A stretch of 64,000 nucleotides of DNA from JBOGDS01 sp050743075 (GTDB lineage Bacteria > Actinomycetota > Actinomycetes > Jiangellales > Jiangellaceae): assembly GCA_050743075.1 (NCBI GenBank), contig JBOGDS010000005.1:1-64000 (forward strand). The letters are read 5' to 3'. Each line of letters opens with the position of its first letter. The first letter of the stretch is position 1. Shown here one piece after another: positions 42,751 through 51,068 of this stretch. The translations under genes were made by a program, and so were the position numbers. A model generated the notes under the pieces. It made no database searches and was not told the DNA's origin. It was given only the letters and a program-made list of their open reading frames with translations.

Positions 42751-44790
42751 TCACGGCTCGGACGGCCGCCGACTCCGTACGACGATCATCGTGGTACCCG
42801 CGAGGGCCAGACCGATGCCGACGCCAAGAAGGCTCCCGAAGTCGCCGCCGGTCTTGGGCAGAGGCTCGTCGGACTCCAGCGGGTTCTCCACCACGATCTC
42901 GACCACGACGTCGGCTTCCTCGATCGTCACGGTGGGCCCTGGGTCGAACACGGGCTCGCCGTAGGAGAAGCCCTCGGCGGCATCGGGCACACCGGTTTCG
43001 TCGACGGTGCACTCGGTGCCGAGCGGGATGCCCTCGATCACCAGGACCTCGTCGGCGACCAGCGTGAACTCGCCGTCGAGCGTGTCGTCCGTGCAGTCCA
43101 GGGTGAACGCGAACTCGGAGCCGTCGACGTACCCGTCGACCTCGCCGGTGACGACCTTGCCGATCGCCAGCCCGCCCAACGGGGTGTCTTCGAGCGGGTT
43201 GTCGACCGTGACCGTAACCGTCTCATCGGCGTCCTCGATGACAACGGTCTGACCGGGGTCGTAGGTCGGCGGACCATAGAAGAAGCCGTCGGCGGCATCG
43301 GGAACCCCGGTCTCTTCGACGGTGCACTCGGTGCCGAGCGGGATGTCTTCGATGAGCTGCGGCTCGTCGGGCACCAGGTCGAGTTCGGCGTCGAACGCGT
43401 CGTTGTCGCAGTCGACCGTGACGCCGAACGTGGTCCCGTCGACGTAGCCCTGGGTGGCGCCGGACAACGTCTTGACGACTTCAAGGGCGCCGACCTGGAG
43501 CACGCTCGGGATCTTGAGCAACACCTGCCCGGCCCAGCCGCCGGACTCCTCCAGGTCGCCGGTTCGGGCGAGCGCGTCGGTCGGCGACTCGAGCTGGAAG
43601 GCCAGCCAGGTGGAGCCGGCAGGAACGATGACGTCCACCTGGGACAGCGCCCAGTCCCGGCCGACGAACCCGCCGTCGACCGGCCTGATCTCGACGGCCT
43701 GGTAGGCGCACGTCGTCGGGTCGGGGCAGGCATGGCCGTCCTCCGGCACGACCCAACTGTCGCCGAGGCCGTCGGTGCGGCCCGGGTTCGAGCCTGCGGC
43801 CAACCGGTCGGTCGGGTTGATCACTGGATCACAGCCGGGGTAGCCGAAGGGCTGCCGGGCGATCTCAATGCCGCTGAGACCAGCAGGCGCGATCGGCTCG
43901 CCCCAGGTGTCGAACGTGACCAGGTCATCGGTGGGCGGTGGGGCTGCGCCCTCGCCGGCCGCATACCAGAGGTTCGCCTCCCGGCAGACCCCGACAGCAG
44001 CCTGGGCGACCCCACCGGCGGTGAACTGGACGGTGACGACACGGTCCTCCGTGGAGGCCGGGACCTCGAAGACGAACAGGTCGGTGACGTGACCCTCACC
44101 CGGCGCGGGGTTGGCCGGATCGCCGCTGCCCCAGACCGCCTCCTGGTTCTCGTTCCCGCCACCGAAGTACACGTCGACGCCACCGCGCCAGGAGATGTCA
44201 CTCGGCTCGGTGCAGGGGCCGGGCAGCTCGTACACCACTGTGACGGTGGCACCCCACGAGCCGGCACCTTCGGCGAACCAGTCCTCGGCCAGCCATCCGG
44301 CCAGGTCGAAGTCGTACGTGCCGGCCGCTGTCACGAGATCGGAGATGTCGGCCAGCCAGGCGTAGACCTCGTGCGGGTTGTCCGGGTCGCTCGGTCCCGG
44401 TGGCGCGATCGCGGTGCCGGCCGGCTCGGGGAGCTTGGTGCCCTCGACGGGCTGCGCCGCACCGCCATCGACAGCGACCTGCAGTGTGCTGGTGTCGGGG
44501 TCGTCGCCACTGGGGTCGTTGCCGGGCACGTGGTCGGTGCCGGACCACTCCAGGAAGGTCAGCAGCGGCTCGCCGGGCACCACGAGGTCGGCGACGGTGC
44601 CCGAGCCGGACTCGACCATGCCCGTGGCGCCGCTGACGAAGTCGGCACAGACGCCCTGAAGCTCGGGCAGAAGGCCGGCCTCGGTGAGGTCGACGCTGCC
44701 GTCGCCGCTGGCTGGCAGCACGACGGTGCCCAGCGCTAGCGCGGCTGCGGCGGCGGACAGGGTGGTCCGACGGAGGACTGTACGGCCCAT
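42751..44790 (-). CDS. LPxTG-anchored surface protein with two DUF5979-like repeats
   Basis: 679 residues. A signal peptide (MGRTVLRRTTLSAAAAALALGTVVLPASG) starts it and a sortase signal ends it: LPKTG at about 644-648, a hydrophobic helix, and the basic tail RSRRPSEP. A 400-residue N-terminal region of unknown fold is acidic and rich in Gly/Pro. Two repeats of about 105 residues follow (roughly 434-538 and 539-643); each has ECTVEETGVPDAA-type segments as in DUF5979 Ig-like stalk domains. It should be linked to peptidoglycan and displayed outside. No sortase gene is in the window. It faces the polysaccharide operon and may be unrelated to it. Confidence 0.9.
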   Translation of the reverse strand: MGRTVLRRTTLSAAAAALALGTVVLPASGDGSVDLTEAGLLPELQGVCADFVSGATGMVESGSGTVADLVVPGEPLLTFLEWSGTDHVPGNDPSGDDPDTSTLQVAVDGGAAQPVEGTKLPEPAGTAIAPPGPSDPDNPHEVYAWLADISDLVTAAGTYDFDLAGWLAEDWFAEGAGSWGATVTVVYELPGPCTEPSDISWRGGVDVYFGGGNENQEAVWGSGDPANPAPGEGHVTDLFVFEVPASTEDRVVTVQFTAGGVAQAAVGVCREANLWYAAGEGAAPPPTDDLVTFDTWGEPIAPAGLSGIEIARQPFGYPGCDPVINPTDRLAAGSNPGRTDGLGDSWVVPEDGHACPDPTTCAYQAVEIRPVDGGFVGRDWALSQVDVIVPAGSTWLAFQLESPTDALARTGDLEESGGWAGQVLLKIPSVLQVGALEVVKTLSGATQGYVDGTTFGVTVDCDNDAFDAELDLVPDEPQLIEDIPLGTECTVEETGVPDAADGFFYGPPTYDPGQTVVIEDADETVTVTVDNPLEDTPLGGLAIGKVVTGEVDGYVDGSEFAFTLDCTDDTLDGEFTLVADEVLVIEGIPLGTECTVDETGVPDAAEGFSYGEPVFDPGPTVTIEEADVVVEIVVENPLESDEPLPKTGGDFGSLLGVGIGLALAGTTMIVVRSRRPSEP
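43002..43345 (-). repeat. DNA-level repeat inside the surface-protein gene
   Basis: A 29-bp stretch at 43002-43030 recurs exactly at 43317-43345, an offset of 315 bp (105 codons), within two longer diverged repeats encoding the DUF5979-like domains. The exact identity suggests fairly recent duplication or gene conversion. Confidence 0.85.
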
Positions 44791-44893
44791 GGGAATGCTC
44801 CACCGGCTCTCAGGGGATCAACGCTCGGACGGATCAGATAGAACGACCGCGCTGACGTTAGCGGATCATCGGTCGTGGTGGTAGGACCGCCGC

Positions 44894-45478
44894 TCAACTG
44901 TTGTATTGATTCTGGGCGTAGGCGAGCCCGTCGACGACGAGCGCCTCGACGGCGTCCGCCGCCCGGTCGACGTGCAGCGGCAGGTCGGCGCGCTCGACGG
45001 CCGCGAAAGGCTTGAGGACGAAGGCGGCCGGATCCGTCCGTCCCGGCGGCCTGCCGATTCCGAGGCGGACTCGGCCGAAGTCGCCGGTGCCCAGGCTGGC
45101 CCGCACCGACCGCAGGCCGTTGTGCCCGTTGTCGCCTCCGCCCAGCTTGATCCGCAGCGTCCCGTAGGGCAGGTCGAGCTCGTCGTGGATGACCACCAGC
45201 CGCACGATGTCGACCTGGTAGAAGACGCGCAGGCTCGCGACCGGGCCGCCGGACTCGTTCACGTAGGAGCGCGGCCGGGCCAGGACCGTCCGAACGCCCA
45301 GTGACCCACCGATCCGGGTCTCTACGACGTCGGCACGGCCGCGCCGGTGCGCCTTGAACGTGGCGCCGAGCCGCTCCGCCAGCAGCTCGACGACGAGCCG
45401 GCCGACGTTGTGCCGGGTGGCCGCATAGGAAGGGCCGGGGTTGCCGAGCCCGACAACGAGCCACGTCTCGTCGGACAT
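44894..45478 (-). CDS. pth: Peptidyl-tRNA hydrolase
   Basis: 194 residues, complete. VVGLGNPGPSYAATRHNVG holds the catalytic His and Asn; PRSYVNESGGPV, IHDELDLPYG and KLGGGDNGHNGLRSV match the family throughout. It frees tRNA from peptidyl-tRNA lost by stalled ribosomes. It follows rplY on the same strand, with a 32-bp gap, as in many actinobacteria. Confidence 0.98.
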   Translation of the reverse strand: MSDETWLVVGLGNPGPSYAATRHNVGRLVVELLAERLGATFKAHRRGRADVVETRIGGSLGVRTVLARPRSYVNESGGPVASLRVFYQVDIVRLVVIHDELDLPYGTLRIKLGGGDNGHNGLRSVRASLGTGDFGRVRLGIGRPPGRTDPAAFVLKPFAAVERADLPLHVDRAADAVEALVVDGLAYAQNQYNS

Positions 45479-45510
45479 CGGCGACTCCGGCCCCCTCGTA
45501 CGGGTTCGGC

Positions 45511-46176
45511 TCAGCCCTCGGCGGGCGACTCCTCGGGAGCAGCCTCGGCAGCTTCGGGTTCGGCCCCCTCGGGCGCAGCCTCGACTGCGGCGGCTTCCTC
45601 GATCTCGCCGGCACCTTCGGCTTCCATCTCCTCGGCCGTTGGAGCCATGGAGATGTTGACCACGAGCAGGTCCTCGTCCGCGTCGAGCGTCGCCCCCGAT
45701 GGCAGGTGGAGGTCCTTGGCGTGGATCTGGGTGCCGGCCCCGAGTCCGTCGACCGAGACTTCGACCCTGACCGGGAGGTTGGTGGCCTCGGCCTGCAGCG
45801 AGACTGTGACGTGCTCGAGGTTCACCAGCGTCTCCGGTACAGCCTCGCCGACGACGACCACCGGTACGTCGACGACGACCTTCTCGCCACGACGTACCAG
45901 GATCAGGTCGACATGTTCGATGAAGCCCTTGAGCGGGTCACGCTGGATGTGCTTGGGCAGGGCGAGCTCGTTGTCGCGGCCGTCGATGTCGAGTGTGATC
46001 AGCACGTTGCGCGTCTTGAGCGCCAGCATGGTGTCGTGGCCGGGCAGCGAGAGATGCAGCGGATCCGTGCCGTGGCCGTAGAGCACCGCGGGCACCTTGT
46101 CGGCGCGGCGCAGACGGCGCGCCGCGCCCTTGCCGAACTCGGTGCGCAGCTCGGCGGCGATCTTCACGTCGGACAC
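45511..46176 (-). CDS. rplY: 50S ribosomal protein L25/general stress protein Ctc (long form)
   Basis: 221 residues from GTG, seven bases after GAGGAGT. N-terminal 5S-rRNA-binding domain (AELRTEFGKGAARRLRRADKVPAVLYGHG), then the TL5/CTC C-terminal domain (VVVDVPVVVVGEAVP) and a 50-residue Glu/Ala-rich acidic tail. L25 binds 5S rRNA in the central protuberance. Order prs-rplY-pth is a conserved core block. Confidence 0.97.
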   Translation of the reverse strand: MSDVKIAAELRTEFGKGAARRLRRADKVPAVLYGHGTDPLHLSLPGHDTMLALKTRNVLITLDIDGRDNELALPKHIQRDPLKGFIEHVDLILVRRGEKVVVDVPVVVVGEAVPETLVNLEHVTVSLQAEATNLPVRVEVSVDGLGAGTQIHAKDLHLPSGATLDADEDLLVVNISMAPTAEEMEAEGAGEIEEAAAVEAAPEGAEPEAAEAAPEESPAEG

Positions 46177-46364
46177 GGGGTGACTCCTCGAGGTGGCGGC
46201 GGGTGGTCGGACGCGTCAGGGGCACCGGGTACGAGGGCCCACGGCGACGGACCACCGCGTCGATCACGGAGCCGGTCAGTTGGCGCCCTCGCCGAGGCAA
46301 CCGGGGTAGTCTACCCGCTGGCCGCCACCCCGCGCGAACCGCCGACCGCCAGCCTCTGTGTGGG

Positions 46365-47342
46365 TCAGGCGTTGCCGTCGAACAGGCTGGTGACCGAACC
46401 GTCTTCGAAGACCTCACGGATCGCGCGCGCGATCAACGGCGCGATCGACAGCGTGGTGAGCTTGTCGAAACGGCACTCGGCGGGAATGGGCAGTGTGTTG
46501 GTGACGACGACCTCACGGACCCGCGAGTTCTTGAGCCGGTCGACTGCGGGGCCGGAAAGCACGGCATGGGTGGCAGTGATCAGCACATCGGAGGCGCCGC
46601 TGGCGAGCAGTGCGTCGGCCGCCTGGGTGATCGTCGTCGCGGTGTCGATCATGTCGTCGACCAACAGGCAGGTGCGGCCCTCGACGGCGCCCACCACCTC
46701 GTGGACGCGCACCTGGTTGGCCTCGTTGGGGTCGCGTCGCTTGTGGATGATCGCCAGCGGCGTGCCCAGCTTGTCCGCCCAGAGGTCGGCCACCCGGACC
46801 CGCCCGGCGTCGGGCGAGACCACGGTCATGTTCGAGGAGTCGTACCTCGTCTGGACGTAGTCGGCCAGGATCGGCAGCGCCCACAGGTGGTCGACCGGAC
46901 CGTCGAAGAAGCCCTGGATCTGGGCCGAATGCAGGTCGACGGCCATCAGCCGGTCGGCGCCGGCGGTCTTGAACAGGTCCGCGATCAGCCGGGCCGAGAT
47001 CGGCTCCCGCCCGCGGTGCTTCTTGTCCTGGCGGGCGTAGCCGTAGAACGGCATCACCACCGTGATCCGTTTGGCCGACGCCCGCTTGAGCGCATCGACC
47101 ATGATCAGTTGCTCCATGATCCACTCGTTGATCGGAGTGGCATGGCTCTGGAGCACGAAGGCGTCCGAGCCCCGGATGCTCTCCTCGAAGCGGACGTAGA
47201 TCTCGCCGTTGGCGAAGTTGAAGACCTTCGTCGGGATCAGCCCGACGCCGAGTTGCTCGGCGACCTCCGTGGCGAGCTCCGGGTACGCCCGGCCACCGAA
47301 GAGCATCAGCGTCTTGGTGCCGGAGGCCTTGATGCCGCTCAC
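46365..47342 (-). CDS. prs: Ribose-phosphate pyrophosphokinase
   Basis: 325 residues from GTG. MLFGGRAYPELATEVAEQLG, FANGEIYVRFEESIRGSD, PFYGYARQDKKHRGREPIS with the catalytic loop, DLHSAQIQGFFD and the PRPP-binding VDDMIDTATTI are all present. It makes PRPP from ribose-5-phosphate and ATP for nucleotide, His and Trp synthesis, and in actinobacteria for decaprenyl-arabinose too. Its start overlaps the glmU stop by 4 bp (GTGA), so the two are coupled. Confidence 0.98.
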   Translation of the reverse strand: MSGIKASGTKTLMLFGGRAYPELATEVAEQLGVGLIPTKVFNFANGEIYVRFEESIRGSDAFVLQSHATPINEWIMEQLIMVDALKRASAKRITVVMPFYGYARQDKKHRGREPISARLIADLFKTAGADRLMAVDLHSAQIQGFFDGPVDHLWALPILADYVQTRYDSSNMTVVSPDAGRVRVADLWADKLGTPLAIIHKRRDPNEANQVRVHEVVGAVEGRTCLLVDDMIDTATTITQAADALLASGASDVLITATHAVLSGPAVDRLKNSRVREVVVTNTLPIPAECRFDKLTTLSIAPLIARAIREVFEDGSVTSLFDGNA

Positions 47343-48802
47343 GGTGCGCTCCCCTCGACGCCGGCGTCGTCCCCAGTCTGCCCGGCATTCGCGCGGTTCG
47401 CCGCATCGGCTGTCTTGGTCCCCGGTCGCTTGCGCTCGACCCAGCCCGCGATGTTGCGCTGCTTCCCCCTCGCGACGGCGATCTCGCCCGGCGCCACATC
47501 CTCGGTGACCGTCGAACCGGCGGCGACGTAGGCGCCGTCGGCGACGTCGCGCGGCGCCACCAGCACGGAGTTGCTGCCCACGAACGAGTGCCGTCCAACG
47601 GTGGTGTGGTGTTTGTGCACCCCGTCGTAGTTGGCGACGACCGTGCCGGCCCCGATGTTCGCGCCCTCGCCGATGGTGACGTCGCCGGCATAGGTGAGGT
47701 GCGGCACCTTCGCGCCGTCGCCGATGGCGGCGTTCTTCGTCTCGACGAAGGTTCCGATCTTGCCGCCGGCGCCGAGCGCCGTGCCCGGCCGCAGAGAGGC
47801 GAACGGACCGACGGAGGCCGAGTCTCCGATCACGGCGCCGGACCCGTGGGAGCGGATCACCGTGGCCCCGGCCCCGACGCTGACGTCTCTCAGGGTGGTG
47901 TCCGGGCCGACCTCCGCGCCGTCGCCGACCTGCGTCGCTCCGTGAAGCTGGATCCCGGGTCGAAGGGTGACGTCGCTGCCGAGCTCGACCGTCACGTCGA
48001 CCCAGGTCGTCGCCGGATCGACGACGGTGACGCCGGCCCGCATCCAGCGTTCGAGTACGCGGCGGTTGAGCTCTGCCCCCAATGCGGCGAGCTGGACCCG
48101 GTCGTTGACCCCCTCGGTCTGCCAGGTGTCCGAGGTCTGCACTGTGCCCACCCGGTGGCCGTCGGCGCGCGCGATCTCGACCAGGTCGGTGAGGTAGAGC
48201 TCACCTTGGGCGTTGTCGGTCGTCAGCCGCGCCAGGCCGTCGCGCAACACTGCGGCGTCGAAGGCGTAGATTCCCGAGTTGATCTCGTGGATCGTCTGAA
48301 CGTCGTCCGATGCGTCCTTCTGTTCGACGATGCCGAGGACACCACCGTCGGCGTCGCGGATGATCCGTCCATAGCCGGTGGGGTCGTCGAGCTCGGCCGT
48401 CAGCACGGTCACGGCGTTGCCGTCGGCGACGTGCCGGTCGACAAGCTCGCGCAACGTGTCGCCGCTCAGCAGCGGCACGTCGCCGTACGTCACCACGACG
48501 ACGCCGTCGAGCAGGGGCAGGGTCTCCAGCGCACATCCGACCGCATGACCGGTGCCCCGCTGCTGATCCTGGACGGCCGTGGTGACGTGTGGGGCGGTCG
48601 CGGCCAGGTGGGCGGTGACGTCGTCGCGGCCGTGCCCGACGACGACCACGAGGTGCTCGGGTGTCAACGCTGCGGCCGCGGCGACCGCGTGGCCGACCAG
48701 CGTGCGGCCACCCAGCTCGTGCAGGACCTTGGGGGTGGAGGACTTCATCCGCGTGCCTTCGCCGGCGGCGAGGACGAGGACGGCGGCCAAGCGTGCGCTC
48801 AC
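47339..48802 (-). CDS. glmU: Bifunctional UDP-GlcNAc pyrophosphorylase/glucosamine-1-phosphate acetyltransferase
   Basis: 487 residues from GTG. The N-terminal uridyltransferase has LAAGEGTRMKSSTPKVLHELGG, QQRGTGHAV and YGDVPLL; the C-terminal left-handed beta-helix has hexapeptide repeats, FVETKN and the catalytic His of PHLTYAGD. A 40-residue Lys/Ala tail follows. It makes UDP-GlcNAc for peptidoglycan and for the exopolysaccharide next door. Transcribed with prs; the tRNA-Gln gene lies directly upstream on the same strand. Confidence 0.98.
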   Translation of the reverse strand: MSARLAAVLVLAAGEGTRMKSSTPKVLHELGGRTLVGHAVAAAAALTPEHLVVVVGHGRDDVTAHLAATAPHVTTAVQDQQRGTGHAVGCALETLPLLDGVVVVTYGDVPLLSGDTLRELVDRHVADGNAVTVLTAELDDPTGYGRIIRDADGGVLGIVEQKDASDDVQTIHEINSGIYAFDAAVLRDGLARLTTDNAQGELYLTDLVEIARADGHRVGTVQTSDTWQTEGVNDRVQLAALGAELNRRVLERWMRAGVTVVDPATTWVDVTVELGSDVTLRPGIQLHGATQVGDGAEVGPDTTLRDVSVGAGATVIRSHGSGAVIGDSASVGPFASLRPGTALGAGGKIGTFVETKNAAIGDGAKVPHLTYAGDVTIGEGANIGAGTVVANYDGVHKHHTTVGRHSFVGSNSVLVAPRDVADGAYVAAGSTVTEDVAPGEIAVARGKQRNIAGWVERKRPGTKTADAANRANAGQTGDDAGVEGSAP

Positions 48803-48924
48803 GCGGCTAGCTCCTGGGCGTCGGTGGCAGGGCCGCCGCCGACGATACCTCGGCCGGGAGCAGGTACATGCACGCGTCAGGGTCCGCAGCGAGAGCGGTT
48901 TCGCGACTGCCGGAAAGATCAGCG

Positions 48925-49003
48925 CTCCCCGGGCAGGAATCGAACCTGCGTCGCTACTCCTGATTCAAAGTCAGGCGGCCCCTACCAACAGAGCAACCGG
49001 GGA
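48925..49003 (-). tRNA. tRNA-Gln (anticodon TTG)
   Basis: Minus strand. Acceptor arms TCCCCGG and CCGGGGA pair over 7 bp with discriminator G. The anticodon stem is CCTGA/TCAGG with loop CTTTGAA, so the anticodon is TTG. The T arm GCAGG-TTCGATT-CCTGC is perfect, and the D arm GCTC/GGGC holds TTGGTAG. CCA is not encoded. By my fold the gene is 79 bases: two bases join D and anticodon stems and the variable loop has nine bases, longer than usual. Position next to glmU is conserved in actinobacteria. Confidence 0.88.
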
Positions 49004-49137
49004 TCGGTGCCCTTCAAGTTTGTCACGGTGCTGGAGCATTGCTGCTTCGCGGCCGCTCCAGGCCGGCTGCGACACCCGCCCGAAGGCGCATGTCGCAACC
49101 GTTCACTCGGGATTGCCAGGTGGTGCGGCTTGCGCAA

Positions 49138-49167
49138 GTTACGGTGGCGTAGGTTACGGTGGCGTAG
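49138..49167 (+). promoter_or_regulatory. Tandem operator-like repeat before the desaturase gene
   Basis: Two identical 15-bp units (49138-49152, 49153-49167), GTTACGGTGGCGTAG, each containing the palindrome TACG-GTGG-CGTA. They end 30 bases before the desaturase ATG. Placement and symmetry suit a repressor of the TetR type; the TetR gene two positions on is the obvious candidate. Confidence 0.7.
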
Positions 49168-49197
49168 CCAAGGCAATCCTCACGAGGGAGACGCGCC

Positions 49198-50190
49198 ATG
49201 ACGCCTCCGACCGTCACCGAGACCCGCCCGCAGACCACGCTGGACGACCCGCCGCTCGGGACCCTCGGCGGCGACCAGCAGTCGCTCAAGGAGAGGATCA
49301 TCCTCGGCGCCTTCATCGCCGTCCCCTTCCTCGCCATTCTGGTCGCGATCCCGTTCGCCTGGGGCGGGTGGCTGGGGCCGGTCGACATCGCCCTCGCCGT
49401 CGTCATGTACGCGATCTCCGGCCATGGCGTCACCGTCGGCTTCCACCGCTACTTCACCCACCGTTCGTTCAAGGCCAACCGCGGCACCAAGATCGCGCTC
49501 GCCCTCGCCGGCAGCCTCGCGATCGAGGGCCCGGTCATCCGTTGGGTCGCCGACCACCGCAAGCACCACAAGTACTCCGACCGCGACGGCGACCCGCACT
49601 CGCCGTGGCGCTACGGCGAGACCGTCCCCGCCCTGGTCAAGGGCATGTTCTACGCCCACATGGGCTGGATGTTCGACGTCGAGCAGACCAACCAGCGCCA
49701 GTACGCACCCGACCTGCTCAGAGACGACGACATCCGCCGCATCAGCAAGGCGTTCCCGTGGCTGGTCATGGTGTCGCTCCTGCTGCCGGCGGTTCTGGGT
49801 GGCCTGCTGACGTGGTCCTGGCAGGGCGCGCTGACCGGGTTCTTCTGGGGCACGCTGGTCCGGGTGGGCCTGCTGCACCACGTGACCTGGTCGATCAACT
49901 CGATCTGCCACGCGATCGGCGAGCGGCCGTTCGAGAGCCGCGACAAGTCCGGCAACGTCTGGTGGCTCGCCTTCCTGTCCATGGGCGAGTCGTGGCACAA
50001 CCTGCACCACGCCGACCCGACCTGCGCGCGCCACGGCGTGCTCAAGGGCCAGATCGACTCCACCGCGCGGATCATCTGGGCACTCGAGAAGCTCGGCTGG
50101 GCATGGGACGTCCGCTGGCCCAGCCCCGAGCGGATCCAGGCGAAGCGGATCGACGACTACGGCGGCGAGAAGACTCTCGTCGCACCCTGA
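49198..50190 (+). CDS. Acyl-CoA/fatty-acid desaturase (membrane di-iron type)
   Basis: 330 residues. The three histidine boxes HRYFTH, HRKHHKYSD and HNLHH that bind the di-iron centre are in order at about residues 84, 122 and 267, with membrane pairs between. It inserts a double bond (probably delta-9) into acyl-CoA or lipid acyl chains. The ATG follows GAGGGAG. A tandem 15-bp palindromic repeat upstream suggests tight control, for example by membrane fluidity or acyl-CoA through a TetR regulator. It is inserted between the tRNA-Gln and TetR genes. Confidence 0.94.
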   Translation: MTPPTVTETRPQTTLDDPPLGTLGGDQQSLKERIILGAFIAVPFLAILVAIPFAWGGWLGPVDIALAVVMYAISGHGVTVGFHRYFTHRSFKANRGTKIALALAGSLAIEGPVIRWVADHRKHHKYSDRDGDPHSPWRYGETVPALVKGMFYAHMGWMFDVEQTNQRQYAPDLLRDDDIRRISKAFPWLVMVSLLLPAVLGGLLTWSWQGALTGFFWGTLVRVGLLHHVTWSINSICHAIGERPFESRDKSGNVWWLAFLSMGESWHNLHHADPTCARHGVLKGQIDSTARIIWALEKLGWAWDVRWPSPERIQAKRIDDYGGEKTLVAP

Positions 50191-50254
50191 CGGCTGCGTC
50201 GGGCGAGGACCCCTTCCGCTGCGCCGACGGCACCGTCCTACCCCGACAGGCATC

Positions 50255-50917
50255 ATGAGCCACGTGACCGAACCCGCAACGACGCGGCCGCGCGCGACCC
50301 GGAGCCGGGTCCGCATGACCGGAAAGCAGCGGCGTGAGCAGCTGCTCGACATCGGCCGGGCCCTGTTCGCCGAGCGCGGCTTCGGTGGCACGTCCATCGA
50401 GGAGATCGCCAGCCGGGCAGGCGTGTCCAAGCCCGTCGTCTATGAGCACTTCGGCGGCAAGGAGGGCCTGTATGCCGTCGTCGTCGACCGCGAGATGGAG
50501 CAGCTTCTCGACCGCATCACCAGCGCTCTCCGCTCGGCGGACCATCCCCGGGCCGTCCTCGAGCACGCTGCGCTGGCGTTGCTCGACTACATCGAGACGT
50601 CGACCGACGGGTTCCGGATCCTGGTCCGCGACTCGCCGGTCGCCCAGTCGACCGGCGGGTTCGCGAGCCTGATCTCCGACGCCGCCAGTCAGGTCGAGCA
50701 CATCCTCGCCGCCGAGTTCAAGGCGCGCGGTTTCGAGCCGCGGCTCGCTCCGATGTACGCGCAGATGCTGGTCGGCATGGTCGCCCTCACCGGGCAGTGG
50801 TGGCTCGACGTCCGCAAGCCGAAGAAGGCCGACGTCGCCGCGCACCTGGTCAACCTGGCGTGGAACGGCCTGGCTGGGCTGGAGGAGAAGCCGCGTCTGA
50901 GCGCCGACCGCCGCTGA
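50255..50917 (+). CDS. TetR-family transcriptional regulator (Rv1019-like position)
   Basis: 220 residues. N-terminal helix-turn-helix (RREQLLDIGRALFAERGFGGTSIEEIASRAGVSKPVVYEHFGGKEGLYAVV, about 25-75) and an alpha-helical ligand domain with WWLDVRKPKKADVAAHLVNLAWNGL at its end. The same family member follows glmU and tRNA-Gln in mycobacteria (Rv1019, reported as autoregulatory and as a repressor of the next genes, mfd and mazG). Here mfd is far away and the near neighbour is the desaturase, 64 bp upstream on the same strand, so it may control lipid desaturation. Confidence 0.92.
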   Translation: MSHVTEPATTRPRATRSRVRMTGKQRREQLLDIGRALFAERGFGGTSIEEIASRAGVSKPVVYEHFGGKEGLYAVVVDREMEQLLDRITSALRSADHPRAVLEHAALALLDYIETSTDGFRILVRDSPVAQSTGGFASLISDAASQVEHILAAEFKARGFEPRLAPMYAQMLVGMVALTGQWWLDVRKPKKADVAAHLVNLAWNGLAGLEEKPRLSADRR

Positions 50918-51031
50918 CGGGCTCCTACCCCTCACCACCCCATCTTGTGAAGGGTCCTGAATGCTATGAGCGTCGGACAGCGTTGAGAACCCTCCGCAAG
51001 ACGCGGCCGAGGCAGGTTGATGTTCGCGGTG

Positions 51032-51045
51032 TCTTGAGGTCAAGA
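51032..51045. promoter_or_regulatory. MarR-type operator palindrome
   Basis: TCTTGA-GG-TCAAGA, a perfect 6-bp inverted repeat, centred 30 bases before the GTG of the MarR gene. TTGA/TCAA half-sites with this spacing are classical for MarR repressors, which suggests autoregulation. Confidence 0.7.
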
Positions 51046-51068
51046 TGCTCGACCCGTAGAGTCGCGCC

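Noticed and set aside
42709..44739. 676-codon plus-strand open frame
   Set aside because: Antisense to the LPxTG protein gene, whose signal peptide and sortase signal are unmistakable.
49023..49084. Short inverted repeat around 49030-49062 as a tRNA terminator
   Set aside because: It lies upstream, not downstream, of the minus-strand tRNA gene, and only 6 bp pair.
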